Source: Myxococcales bacterium
Lineage (GTDB): Bacteria; Myxococcota_A; Polyangia; Polyangiales; JAFGIB01
NCBI GenBank assembly: GCA_029880325.1
Contig: JAOUOP010000016.1
Coordinates: 1-64,000, forward strand
DNA: 64,000 nt
Reading direction: 5' to 3'
The position numbers and the translations under genes are program-made. Below the pieces are notes generated by a model. It was not told the origin of the DNA and did not search any database. It saw nothing but the letters and a program-made list of their open reading frames with translations. Numbering within the stretch: position 1 is the stretch's first letter; every line of letters starts with the position of its first letter. Shown here piece after piece: positions 1-8,762 of the stretch.

Positions 1-237
1 GCAAAAACAGACCTCACGTCTCGACCGCACGACTGCTGGCCGAATGATTTCACCCGATGTCATGTTGACGTCACCCAGGTCGCCTATGACGCACCTTGAA
101 AGGGCTGGTTGGTGAAGGCCAAGGCGGGGACGGTCATCGTTCGTTACTGGAATACTCAACTCGAAATCGCCGAGCGGCTGCAGTACGCCTTGACGTGAAG
201 AGAGTGGCTGGTTGTGCCTCTGGGAAGCGGTGGTGAC

Positions 238-415
238 ATGACGACCCGCGTACACTACACGAAACCTTCAAATGCTGAGCTAAAAGTGGCCTACTCTACT
301 GAGGCCGCGCGCACTGGCTGGGTGAGGATACTATGAGTATATCGGAAGATTTGAGGACGCCTTCAAGGACCATCTGGGTGTGCCTCACGCCCTGGCCACG
401 TCAAGCTGCAGCGGT
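238..415 (+). pseudogene. Remnant of a DegT/DnrJ/EryC1-type sugar aminotransferase
   Basis: Reading from ATG 238 gives a short peptide with the N-terminal look of PLP-dependent NDP-sugar aminotransferases (YTKPS, then AELKVAYSTEAARTGW). Near 325-332 the homology moves one frame (the first frame stops at TGA 334) and continues as YEYIGRFEDAFKDHLGV and ALATSSC, the conserved segment just before the PLP-binding region. Homology ends at about 415, where the antisense neighbour gene begins. What remains is therefore an N-terminal fragment with a frameshift, and it lacks the catalytic lysine domain. Such enzymes make amino sugars in O-antigen clusters, which fits the neighbours. Bases 1-237 upstream hold only short open stretches that I cannot assign. 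The family match is from memory of conserved motifs. Confidence 0.6.
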
Positions 416-444
416 GACTGCATCGACGTCACGAAGCTTGAGGT

Positions 445-1299
445 TCAGCGGACCGGGTCTGCTGCATTCATCGACGACGGTCTTTTCGTGAGTTCGAAGA
501 TTCCGCAGCCAAAATAGCAGGAGAAATTTTGCAACGCCGCAGGTGAGCAGAGGTCTGCATTTTCGTGCAAAGTGCCTCGATCGTCGACATAGGCGAAGCT
601 ATCGATTTCGTAGTTCTCGGAAAGGAGATCCGATAGGTAACGCAGTGCGAATACGCGATGCGCATTGAATTCGACACGCTGCGGGCCTATGGGGACGGAC
701 AAGTAGAATTTGCCGCCCGGCGTCAATGCGCGATGAATATTGGTCAACCCGACTAGGTGACCGTCTGGACGTATAGGATCACCGTAGCGCCCGAGTCCGA
801 AATGCTCAATCGCGTGCAGGGACGAGATGGAGTCACAATACTCCGATAGCCGGAGACTCTCTGACATGAAATCCATGCGCCTGAAGCTCACGTGGGGCAC
901 GGTTGGCGGCTCCTCGCGGATGTCGAAAACCTCGATTTCGCGAAAGCTCGCAACGTGGGCAATGAAGCCATCCAAGCGGGAGCCAACGTCAACGTGATGT
1001 GTCGGGTTCGCTTCGTATATCTTTCGCGCAACCAGCAGGTCTTGGTGAAAGTAGTGTCCGTTCGCCTGGCCACTCTGCTGATTTCGGTCGTTGAGGCACG
1101 GATAGAGCCCGGTGAGCGGGAAGCCGAAATCGTCGTGAGCGATCATTTGCTTGAAGTCCTTCAATGATCGTACGAAAAAAGGGCCGCCGCGCAGCGCCCC
1201 GAAGGCCCTCTCCGGGTAAAATCCGACGGCCGACAAGGTTCGCCTGCCGGCTGACGCCATCTTGGCGATTGGCCTGAAGTCTGTCTTGTGAATCCACAT
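445..1299 (-). CDS. DUF268 family protein (methyltransferase-like), O-antigen cluster
   Basis: Protein of 284 residues. The central segment HHVDVGSRLDGFIAHV followed by EVFDIRE is typical of DUF268 proteins, which have a SAM-methyltransferase-like fold with a degenerate glycine-rich loop. The later part (SSLHAIEHFGLGRYGD, then a GGKFYLSVPIG segment) also fits class I methyltransferase-like proteins. No membrane segment or signal peptide is seen, so it is probably cytoplasmic. It follows the flippase gene on the same strand with a gap of about 150 bp and probably shares its transcript. Its role in surface glycan synthesis is inferred from its neighbours; the biochemical activity of DUF268 is not known to me. 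Base composition is clearly less GC-rich than in genes after 7.6 kb. Confidence 0.75.
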   Translation of the reverse strand: MWIHKTDFRPIAKMASAGRRTLSAVGFYPERAFGALRGGPFFVRSLKDFKQMIAHDDFGFPLTGLYPCLNDRNQQSGQANGHYFHQDLLVARKIYEANPTHHVDVGSRLDGFIAHVASFREIEVFDIREEPPTVPHVSFRRMDFMSESLRLSEYCDSISSLHAIEHFGLGRYGDPIRPDGHLVGLTNIHRALTPGGKFYLSVPIGPQRVEFNAHRVFALRYLSDLLSENYEIDSFAYVDDRGTLHENADLCSPAALQNFSCYFGCGIFELTKRPSSMNAADPVR

Positions 1300-1449
1300 G
1301 GCCTATTCGAATCCCTTGGTGTGTGCGGGAGAGGCGGACTGCAGAGAAATCCGTGCGGCCGACTTGGACGGCTGGAGCGTCGCTGTTGGAGTGAAAAGGG
1401 TTGTTGAATGCATGTGAGTCTGTGGCCCGGTGGTCCAATGGCTGCAGCA

Positions 1450-2820
1450 TCAGCTTCTGTCGGGGCTACGGCTGCTTCTCGTCTCGGGTGAGCGCCCGAG
1501 TACGAGCATCCACGCCAAGTAGATAGAAGAGAAGAGCACGAGGGCAGCCACGACACCCTGAAGACCCATGAACCGCGCCCCAATGAAGTTGAAGGATACC
1601 CCAGCAAGTGCCGTCGCGATCTTCGCCACGGTCATGGTACGTGTTCGCAGTTCGCTCATTAGCTTCAACCCTAGCACCTGACCTGCAGAAAACACTCCCC
1701 CTGCAAGAACTATCCATGGCAAAAGATAGGAGCAAGATCTGTAGTCTTCGGCGACGAAGATGCGGAACACCAGATCGTGTAGGAAGAATGCGCTGGTAAA
1801 CCCGAAGGCCGCAATCGACAAGGTTGCGATAGTCAAAAGCCATCCAATGCGATGCACCTTCGCGGTACGCACGTGGTCTGTCGCATCCCCGGCGCGCTGA
1901 TAGAGAATCGGCCCCACAAGGGTGGTGCCAACTCCCACGAGCATCAAGGTTGGCGTGTATCCGAGCTGGAAAAGCACCGCATACTGACCAACTGCGTCAA
2001 GGGATGCGAAGGTCTCGAGTGCCCAGCGGTCCGACACCTGCTGCATCCAGGTGAATCCCCCCCAAGTTGATATCGGCCAGGAATATTCCCAGATCTTTCT
2101 CGCCCAGGACGCGCGGGTGATCGAAGCGGGGGTGGCTTGAGAGATGGTACGGCGGAGTACAAGGATATGCGATGCGGTGGCCAAGGCCATGGTACAGGCA
2201 TAGCCACCTGCGACAGACGCCCCGGATGGCCCGAGCCAGTGCAGGAATGCAAGCGAAAGCGCGATCCGCAAGCAGGCAACTAGAGCCATATGGAAGGCAA
2301 CGACGGACCGGTGACGTGCCGCATTTTGGATTCCGTCTAGGGCGCCGACGTACCCGGCGAAAACCGAAAAGACCAGACAAGCTGCCGTCAAATTGAGCCA
2401 TTGCCCGCGTCCCAGTACATGCAGGGCACCGGACAGTACCCCTCCGATGCCGAGCACCGCGATGCTGGCGAGCTGCAGCAGCAGGCGAGAGTCACGGAGA
2501 TAGTTGTGCAGATCCCGCGCGTCGCTCGCGATTGTGTAGTGGCGAGCGATCCCTGCAGAGATACCACCCATAACGACTTGATTGACGAGCCCCGCAGCGG
2601 TGAGCCCGAGAGCTAGCTCTCCGTACTGCACTGGACTGAGGTGCGCCGTAAGAATGCGCACTAGCACCAGTCCACTGGTGACCGACAGAGCTTGTGCCAC
2701 TAGAATCCAACCACCTTCGGCGAGGATTCGGCGGTTCTTTGCCAGAATTTTTAGGGGCCTTAGGCGTTCGTGTAGAGCCAGCATCCGGCGGTACTCCGTT
2801 GACAGTCCTGTAGCACGCAT
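1450..2820 (-). CDS. Wzx-like polysaccharide flippase (oligosaccharide translocase)
   Basis: Integral membrane protein with about 12 hydrophobic segments (for example VAQALSVTSGLVLVRIL, LASIAVLGIGGVLSGAL, LLTIATLSIAAFGFTSAFFL) and the layout of MATE/MOP-superfamily polysaccharide transporters. It would move lipid-linked glycan repeat units across the inner membrane. The open frame runs back to a GTG at 3042, but the first 60-75 codons look unlike the family and overlap repeat-like DNA. I prefer ATG 2820 (456 residues, normal for Wzx); ATG 2865 is possible, and neither has a strong ribosome binding site. It lies in the same gene group as the DUF268 protein (same strand), the FkbM methyltransferase and the Wzy-like polymerase. 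Substrate unknown. Confidence 0.8.
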   Translation of the reverse strand: MRATGLSTEYRRMLALHERLRPLKILAKNRRILAEGGWILVAQALSVTSGLVLVRILTAHLSPVQYGELALGLTAAGLVNQVVMGGISAGIARHYTIASDARDLHNYLRDSRLLLQLASIAVLGIGGVLSGALHVLGRGQWLNLTAACLVFSVFAGYVGALDGIQNAARHRSVVAFHMALVACLRIALSLAFLHWLGPSGASVAGGYACTMALATASHILVLRRTISQATPASITRASWARKIWEYSWPISTWGGFTWMQQVSDRWALETFASLDAVGQYAVLFQLGYTPTLMLVGVGTTLVGPILYQRAGDATDHVRTAKVHRIGWLLTIATLSIAAFGFTSAFFLHDLVFRIFVAEDYRSCSYLLPWIVLAGGVFSAGQVLGLKLMSELRTRTMTVAKIATALAGVSFNFIGARFMGLQGVVAALVLFSSIYLAWMLVLGRSPETRSSRSPDRS

Positions 2821-2865
2821 GTCGCTCGGAATCGTCGGCCGGTCAGTTGCCGGTACAGAGTCCAT

Positions 2866-4017
2866 GCTGATGGTGGTGTCTGGTGGCGATCCGTCAAGGC
2901 GGCTGAAGGTGCGGCCCAGCGCCTTGGTTTGACGGAATGCGACCACACCCTCCTGGCTCGCTGTCGCGGCCGCTGCTCCGACCGGCGCGGCACCTGCAGA
3001 GGTGAAATGGTAGCGGTAGGCGACAGCGGTACCAGCCAGCACCTTGCATCTGCGGGACGATCGTGCCTCGCTGAGCTGTCCGGTGCCACTTTTCTCTGCC
3101 GATACAATTTCACCTCAGCAAATACCGGGCCACTCGTGTCCACGAGCCGCACCTGCCGGTGCGTGATGTCTACGCAGCATCCGTGAAGGCCGCCGAAGGC
3201 GCCGCGAAGCGGCCTAGCCTTGACGGATGCTGACTAGACCCCACCACCATCTCAGGCTCGGTGCCGGTAGCCGATCGTGAGATAGTAGCGTGCGAATTGC
3301 GTAGTGCAGGACACTGAGTCCTCAGGATGGGCGGAACGATGTTACCACCGGCCCCCGAGGGTACCACTACCACCGATTCTACCGGGACCCGGACCCACTC
3401 CCCGTAGCTGCACGTTTCGGAGACGCGCGCAGCTCGGGTCGAGGGCGCGAAGCGATGAGCGTAGCGAACGAACCCTTGACGCGGGCGAGCACGTCGCAAT
3501 CATGTGCGCATGCGGTGGAAGCCCCGCTCCCGCCCTACCCGGAGGGAACCAGTAGCCCGGGTACATGCCACGTACGGATGGTCGGGGTCGTGCGCCCAAT
3601 CCACCACCGGTGGGGCCCTGGTGACCGGTGATAGCGGTGGTATCACTAGCCTCCGAACTCGACGGTAACACGGAACGAACCGGAATTCCATGCCGAGAAC
3701 GGGCGGCGGGGTTACAGTGGTTGCTGATAGGTGTTACCCGGCGGCGCAGTTGCTGTGCTGAGAATCAACTTCAACCATCCATCCCTGCCGGCACTGTCGC
3801 GTTCGCGAGGGGAGGGGCCGGGATTCGACGTGAACACGAAGGCACTTCTCCTGGCGTTCTGATCTTTAGACTCGGCCAACGCTTGGCTTGTCTCCTGGGG
3901 GGGCTTGAATCCTGGGCAGCGGACGAGTAAACAATCAGTAACTGCCTCGGCGTCAGCCCGGCAACGGCTCCCGGGTCACTTTCGAGGCGCAAGCGCGGTC
4001 CGGCGTTTCCGAAAACG
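2866..4017. other. About 1.1 kb without a convincing gene; hairpin-rich, possibly a structured RNA relic
   Basis: Open frames here give no recognisable protein on either strand. The stretch is full of short self-complementary blocks. From about 3291 (GTGCG) to 3720 it has the texture of a large folded RNA, with runs such as GAAGCGATGAGCGTAGCGAA (from about 3450). This brings to mind the 5' domain of a group II intron, but I see no clear domain V and no reverse transcriptase. From 3760 to 4010 there is a short open stretch without assignable homology. It separates the leftward flippase gene from the rightward FkbM gene, so promoters for both probably lie inside; I cannot place them. Confidence 0.35.
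3175..3232. repeat. 58-bp inverted repeat (long hairpin)
   Basis: Arms at 3175-3190 and 3217-3232 (CAGCATCCGTGAAGGC against GCCTTGACGGATGCTG) pair with one mismatch. Inside them a second pair, GGCCGC at 3188-3193 and GCGGCC at 3209-3214, continues the stem. No T-run follows on either side, so it is not a standard terminator. It may be a small palindromic repeat or part of the structured region around it. Confidence 0.6.
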
Positions 4018-4035
4018 TTGCCTTCCCGTGAAAAA

Positions 4036-4857
4036 ATGTTTGTACGGGCAATCCTAGGAGCCGCTCGGCGCTCGCTTGAGGGAACGGTTGCGGCTGCCGT
4101 GTGGCGTAGCGCGCGCGACGAGTGGTTCGCAAGGCGTGTTCCCGTCCGTCGCACGCCCTGGGGCTTTGATTTTGCAGGCGCAGAGGATATGCAGCTGGGC
4201 GAGTTCGAGACGGCTGAATTGGCATTCGTCGCGAGTACTCTGCGGTCGATGGATTTACTAGTCGATGTGGGTGCCAATTTTGGAATCTATACCTGCCTCG
4301 CGCGGCATTTGGGCAGAGAGGCGATTGCCGCGGAGCCTTTGCCGACGAACTTGGCGCTGCTCTATCGTAATCTCGAGATAAACGGTTGGGGAGATACCGA
4401 AGTCTGGCCGGTGGCTCTTGGTGTGGAGCGGGGGACACTGGCGATCTATGGGGGCAGGACAGGGGCTTCACTCGTCCCAGGGTGGAGCGGAACCTCCCGT
4501 GGCTACAGGACAATTGTGTCGGCAACGACACTAGATCGTGTGCTCCTGGAACGGTCGGGACAGCGAATGCTAATCAAAGTCGATGTCGAGGGCGCTGAGT
4601 ACTCGTTGTTGAAAGGTGCTGTGGAAACATTGAGGCTCCAACCGTCGCCAGTTTGGTTGATGGAGATCTGCCTACGGGAACATTCCCCGGATGGACAAAA
4701 TCCGCGATTTCTAGAGACGTTCGAAACGTTTTGGAAGGCTGGATACGCCGCCTTTCAGTTGAACGATCTTGAAACTGCGATTAGTCCAAAGGCTGTCGCG
4801 TCCTGGGTTTCCGGCGGGGCGCCACCGGCATACAACTTTGTTTTCAGGCGCACTTGA
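4036..4857 (+). CDS. FkbM family methyltransferase
   Basis: About 273 residues. SAM-binding motif I is LVDVGANFGIYT, followed by an acidic AAEPLP at the end of strand 2. The FkbM hallmark IKVDVEGAEYSLLKGA is near the middle. FkbM enzymes O-methylate sugars or other small molecules; in a polysaccharide cluster the acceptor is most likely a sugar of the repeat unit (inference). No membrane segments. The frame is also open to a TTG at 4018; ATG 4036 is preferred although neither has a clear ribosome binding site. The Wzy-like gene follows 81 bp downstream on the same strand. Confidence 0.85.
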   Translation: MFVRAILGAARRSLEGTVAAAVWRSARDEWFARRVPVRRTPWGFDFAGAEDMQLGEFETAELAFVASTLRSMDLLVDVGANFGIYTCLARHLGREAIAAEPLPTNLALLYRNLEINGWGDTEVWPVALGVERGTLAIYGGRTGASLVPGWSGTSRGYRTIVSATTLDRVLLERSGQRMLIKVDVEGAEYSLLKGAVETLRLQPSPVWLMEICLREHSPDGQNPRFLETFETFWKAGYAAFQLNDLETAISPKAVASWVSGGAPPAYNFVFRRT

Positions 4858-4938
4858 ACATTTTCGGAAGGTGATAGGTGGGCGAGACAAAGGGAACTGG
4901 AGTGGAGGACGATTGCGCGTTAGTAATTGGGCTCGCGC

Positions 4939-6261
4939 ATGCTGGAACTGCTCATTTTTCTCAACTTGGGTGTCGCGTGCCTTGCGTTGATCCGCGCTCG
5001 GCCGGCGGCGGTCATCCTTGGACTGAGTCAAGTCGTAGTTCTGCGCGGGCTGTCATCAGTTCGCGACTTCGGTCAGACGGCCGCTTTCCTGCCTGGAGCA
5101 ATCTTTAGCGACGGGAATATAGAGACTGCTACTTTCATATTCGCGGGTTCGACCGTTGCTTTCGCCGTGGCCGCGCTCGTGGGTCCAAGGAGCAAGTCGT
5201 CTCAGCAAGTGCCGGGAATGTCGCTGCCTAGGGTACCGGCCGTCGTGCTGGCGCTCATCGGTATTTACTTTCTAGCTTATTCGTTTGCTGCGGGGACTAT
5301 TCTCGAACACTCCTACGGTACGGAGGATCTCAATCGTAGCGCATTGAATATCGGGGGGGCTCGCGTTCTCATGTACGCGATACTGATCTACGAAGCGTAC
5401 CGCCGAGTTCTGATGCAGGAGATGTCGCCGGTCACCGGCATTGTCGGGATCTTTTTTCTCTGTGCTATCGCTGAACTAATTAGGGGATCGACCGGTATTC
5501 CGATTGGAATTCTATTTACCTCGTCGGTGATGCTGTTCCTTGGGATCGGCACGAGTTCGGGGCTTTCAGTTCTCGCAAGGGGATTTCCGCTGGTGATGAC
5601 CAGCCTCTTGGCCACAGCACTCGTTGTGGTCGTCGTGCGAATTGCGAGGCAGGATGTCTCTACCGAGGGCATCAATGTCGTTTTCGAGGCATTGGAGAAA
5701 GTTGGCGCTCAGGAGAGTGAACGAGCCAAGACGGGTAGAGGGCTGGAAAAGTTCGCCAATGGAATCCAAGGCGCAGAGCACGTACTTGAATGCATTACCT
5801 TGCACGACTCGGGGTATTCACGTAGCTGGCGCTCAGCTTATGCGCCGATTGAGTACACGTTCAAGCCCGCGTTCTTGCTCAAGCCCCTTGGGCTGGAGCG
5901 CTCAAAGGAGGCGCCCTGGGAACTCGGCGACTACTACATCCACGGTGGGGGGATTAATGTCATCGGTGAGTTCTATTGGAACGGTGGGTATCTCTGCGTA
6001 ATTACGCTGTCCGCCCTGCTCGCGTGGTTCGCCTTTCTATGCGATACGCGATATCGAGGGAGTGCAGCCTGGCTGATGATGCTTTGTAACTTTGGGCCGG
6101 GCCTGCTTATGGGTTACGAGTACGGATGGGCCCAGATTTGCCGGGGGGCGATCAACGGTTGTATTGTAATCGGGGCGTACGTTGTCTGGCGCAAGTTTTT
6201 TGGTAGGCGGAGCGGTGCGCTGACTCCGATGGTGTCTCCAGAAAGGCCGCTTGTCGATTAG
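4939..6261 (+). CDS. Wzy-like O-antigen/exopolysaccharide polymerase
   Basis: Polytopic membrane protein of about 440 residues with 10-12 hydrophobic stretches starting at residue 1 (MLELLIFLNLGVACLALI). A large soluble loop lies in the second half (roughly residues 250-340: AYAPIEYTF through LGDYYIHGGG). This pattern is typical of Wzy polymerases, which join lipid-linked repeat units in the periplasm. Sequence conservation in this family is low, so the call rests on topology and on the neighbouring flippase and methyltransferase. A TTG start at 4927 is possible, but ATG 4939 begins directly with the first membrane segment. The last four bases overlap the end of the convergent SGNH gene. Confidence 0.7.
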   Translation: MLELLIFLNLGVACLALIRARPAAVILGLSQVVVLRGLSSVRDFGQTAAFLPGAIFSDGNIETATFIFAGSTVAFAVAALVGPRSKSSQQVPGMSLPRVPAVVLALIGIYFLAYSFAAGTILEHSYGTEDLNRSALNIGGARVLMYAILIYEAYRRVLMQEMSPVTGIVGIFFLCAIAELIRGSTGIPIGILFTSSVMLFLGIGTSSGLSVLARGFPLVMTSLLATALVVVVVRIARQDVSTEGINVVFEALEKVGAQESERAKTGRGLEKFANGIQGAEHVLECITLHDSGYSRSWRSAYAPIEYTFKPAFLLKPLGLERSKEAPWELGDYYIHGGGINVIGEFYWNGGYLCVITLSALLAWFAFLCDTRYRGSAAWLMMLCNFGPGLLMGYEYGWAQICRGAINGCIVIGAYVVWRKFFGRRSGALTPMVSPERPLVD

Positions 6262-7475
6262 TGGCTACGGGGGGCGTTCCTTGTATCCAAGAGGGGCGGT
6301 AGGAGCAGCTCTCGGAGCCTCGGCCTCAGGAATGTAGCTGCGTGGGCGTGGCCCTTAGCGTTCCAGTGGCTATCGCGGCGGAAGTGGAGGTCGGGGCAGT
6401 CGGCTTCGCAAAGGGGGTCGATCTCGAGTGTCCTGAGTGTGGCGGGGCGCGAGATGTCGTCGCGGACGGCACCGAGGGCGCGCGAGTGTCCGACTACCAG
6501 GAAGCCAGCGTCTGTGGCGGCTACGCGCGTCGCAAAGCTCTGCATGATGGCGGCCGTCAGTCGGCGCTGGTGAGAACCGGTGCCGGCCTGTAAGGATTTG
6601 TGGATGGCCTTCTTTTCGTCCGGTGCACCGGTGTCATAGAGTCGCTGCATCAGTCGGGGATTTTGCCGGATAACGTTGGCGGCGAAGGTGAAAAACGCCG
6701 AATGATCGGCCAGGTTCATCTGCAGCCAGCAGACCGCTCGGGCGCGGGGAGTGTCTTGCCGCGTGATTTCGAAGCGGGCATCGAGCGCATATGCGGAGCA
6801 GAGGGGATAGGGCTCGACAGGGGTGCCCACGAGTTCAATTTCTCCGCCGTCACCCAGCTTGAACGCAGCCTTGCCAAAGGGACGGCGCATTCGATGCAGC
6901 GTGACGTTGTCGACTGGATCGTTGTGCGAAGCGACAAAGACAACGACGTCCGGCTTCAACTTGTGGCCATATTCCCTGTAGTACAGGTAGCTTTGGTCGG
7001 TTCCGTACCCCCGCACTCCGGCGTTGATGGTCTGAACCGGAACGCCGAGGTCTTCGCTGAGCTGTTTGCCGAGTAGCGCGACGAAGGTCTCCTCGTATTC
7101 GACTTCGAAACCGGCGACGACGGAGTCGCCCGTGAAGAGGATGCGTTTGCCTCCCGGCGCCAGGGGCTCGATCTCCGGGCCCCGTAAACCGAGGGAGTTG
7201 ATGTGGATCTCGGTGGAGAATTCGATGGGCCAGGGGCGGGGGCCGACGTAGGTGCCGGTGGAGTTGGGGGTGTGGACCCAGCCCAGCAGGGGATGGTGCT
7301 GCCAGAAGAGGGAGGATTTGGAGTAGGTGTCGAAGATCGCTTGGTAGCCGAGGAGCCGGAAGCCGATTTCGATGAGCAGGAGCATGATCCCAAGGCTGGC
7401 GCTGGCGAGCGCGAGCTTGAGGACGAGGGCGCGCCAGCGGGGGCGCGAGGTGCTGCGGGGCTTGGTTTCAGGCAT
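6258..7475 (-). CDS. Membrane-anchored SGNH/GDSL hydrolase-like protein (AlgX/AlgJ-type)
   Basis: 405 residues. A basic N-terminus is followed by one membrane segment (about residues 17-42), placing the rest in the periplasm. SGNH block I is FTGDSVVAGFE with the nucleophile Ser at about 118. A glycine-bearing block follows (NAGVRGYGTDQS), and block V is RDSHWNAKGHA with Asp 368 and His 370, resembling the D-x-H-W-N of AlgX/AlgJ-type glycan O-acetyl transferases and esterases. It probably adds or removes acetyl groups on the surface polysaccharide (inference from motifs and neighbours). It is transcribed convergently to the polymerase gene and divergently from the GT4 gene, with about 133 bp between start codons. 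Confidence 0.7.
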   Translation of the reverse strand: MPETKPRSTSRPRWRALVLKLALASASLGIMLLLIEIGFRLLGYQAIFDTYSKSSLFWQHHPLLGWVHTPNSTGTYVGPRPWPIEFSTEIHINSLGLRGPEIEPLAPGGKRILFTGDSVVAGFEVEYEETFVALLGKQLSEDLGVPVQTINAGVRGYGTDQSYLYYREYGHKLKPDVVVFVASHNDPVDNVTLHRMRRPFGKAAFKLGDGGEIELVGTPVEPYPLCSAYALDARFEITRQDTPRARAVCWLQMNLADHSAFFTFAANVIRQNPRLMQRLYDTGAPDEKKAIHKSLQAGTGSHQRRLTAAIMQSFATRVAATDAGFLVVGHSRALGAVRDDISRPATLRTLEIDPLCEADCPDLHFRRDSHWNAKGHAHAATFLRPRLRELLLPPLLDTRNAPRSH

Positions 7476-7608
7476 CGGGGCTGCGAAAATACGCTTTGGC
7501 TGAGGACACGAAGCGGCGGTTCGGAGGGTCGCAAACTTCGAGCGCGGCGCAAAGCGCGGGCTGCTGGCGCGTTACCGGAGGCCCGCCTTCCGTGCTACCC
7601 AGGCGCCG

Positions 7609-8745
7609 ATGCACGTCGTCGTGAATGCAACCTCGGCCCGGCTCGGCGGGGGGATTACGGTGCTGCGAAATCTCCTGCCGGCGATGTTGGAGGTGGATGA
7701 GGGGCGCCATCGCTATACGGTGCTTGCGAGCTCGGAGATCGCCGAGGCGCTGGACTCGCCCGAGGACCGGCTTCGCTTCGTGCCGCTGCCGCTGGAGCGC
7801 TTCGGATTGCCGGCGCGCTTGGCCTGGGAGCAGCTGGCCGGGCCCTTGCTCTCGCTGCGCGAGAAGGCGGATGTCTTGCTTTCTCCCGCGAATCTGGCGC
7901 TGGGGCTTTCGCCCGTGCCCCAGGTGCTCGTGATTCAGAATGTGGCGCCCTTCGATGCCGAGGTGGTCGCCCGGGCCAATCGCATGCAGAAGGCGCGCTT
8001 TGAGGCGCTGCGCTTGCTCGGGATCGCGTCGGCGCGTCGCTGCCAGCGGGTGGTTTTTCTGTCGGATTATTCGCAGCGTGCGGTGGCGCCGCAGCTGGGG
8101 GTGCCGGACTCGCGCTGCCGGCGCATCTATTTGGGGCGCGATGAGCGTTTTGCGCCGGAGGCGTCGGCGCAACCGGGGCCGGAGCGGGCGCGGCGGCCGT
8201 ATTTGCTGTCGGTGTCGCAGTTCTATCACTACAAGAATTTCGTCGAGCTGGTGGAGGGCTTTGCGCTGGCGGCTGAGGACTTGCCCCAGGAGCTGTCGCT
8301 GGTGTTGGCTGGGGCCGAGCACGAGCCGGACTATGTGGCGCGGGTGCGGGCCGCCGTGGCGCGTCACGGGCTCGGCGAGCGGGTGGTCTTCGCCGGGCAT
8401 GTGCCCTACGAGGAGCTGCCGGCGCTCTATGCCGGTGCCGAGGTCTTTCTCTTTCCCTCGACCTGCGAGAACTTTCCCAACATCCTGGTCGAGGGGCTGG
8501 CTTCTGGTACGCCGACGCTGGCGGCCGCGCTGGGGCCGATGCCGGAGATCGCCGGGGAGGGCGCGCGCTATTTCAATCCGCACTCGCCGCGGTCGATCGC
8601 CGACGCGATCCTGGAGCTGTGGCGCGATCCGGAGGCGCGGGCCGCGCTGTCGAGGCGCGGCGTGGAGCAAGCGCGGCGCTATCACTGGGAGCGCTGTGCG
8701 CGCGAGCTGCTGGCGGTGCTGGTCGAGGCGCGGGACGCAGGTTGA
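7609..8745 (+). CDS. GT4-family glycosyltransferase
   Basis: 378 residues with the GT-B two-domain layout. The N-terminal domain opens with MHVVVNATSARLGGG, where the glycine-rich loop binds the acceptor side. The C-terminal domain shows YLLSVSQFYHYKN, then the donor-binding EX7E-type motif in STCENFPNILVEGLASG. Such enzymes transfer a sugar from an activated nucleotide donor to a lipid- or glycan-linked acceptor on the cytoplasmic face of the inner membrane. No membrane segment is seen. The gene starts cleanly at ATG 7609, stands alone on its strand, and ends 17 bp before the stop of the convergent asparagine-synthase gene. Donor and acceptor unknown. Confidence 0.88.
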   Translation: MHVVVNATSARLGGGITVLRNLLPAMLEVDEGRHRYTVLASSEIAEALDSPEDRLRFVPLPLERFGLPARLAWEQLAGPLLSLREKADVLLSPANLALGLSPVPQVLVIQNVAPFDAEVVARANRMQKARFEALRLLGIASARRCQRVVFLSDYSQRAVAPQLGVPDSRCRRIYLGRDERFAPEASAQPGPERARRPYLLSVSQFYHYKNFVELVEGFALAAEDLPQELSLVLAGAEHEPDYVARVRAAVARHGLGERVVFAGHVPYEELPALYAGAEVFLFPSTCENFPNILVEGLASGTPTLAAALGPMPEIAGEGARYFNPHSPRSIADAILELWRDPEARAALSRRGVEQARRYHWERCARELLAVLVEARDAG

Positions 8746-8762
8746 AACCGCCGTCCCCGCCC

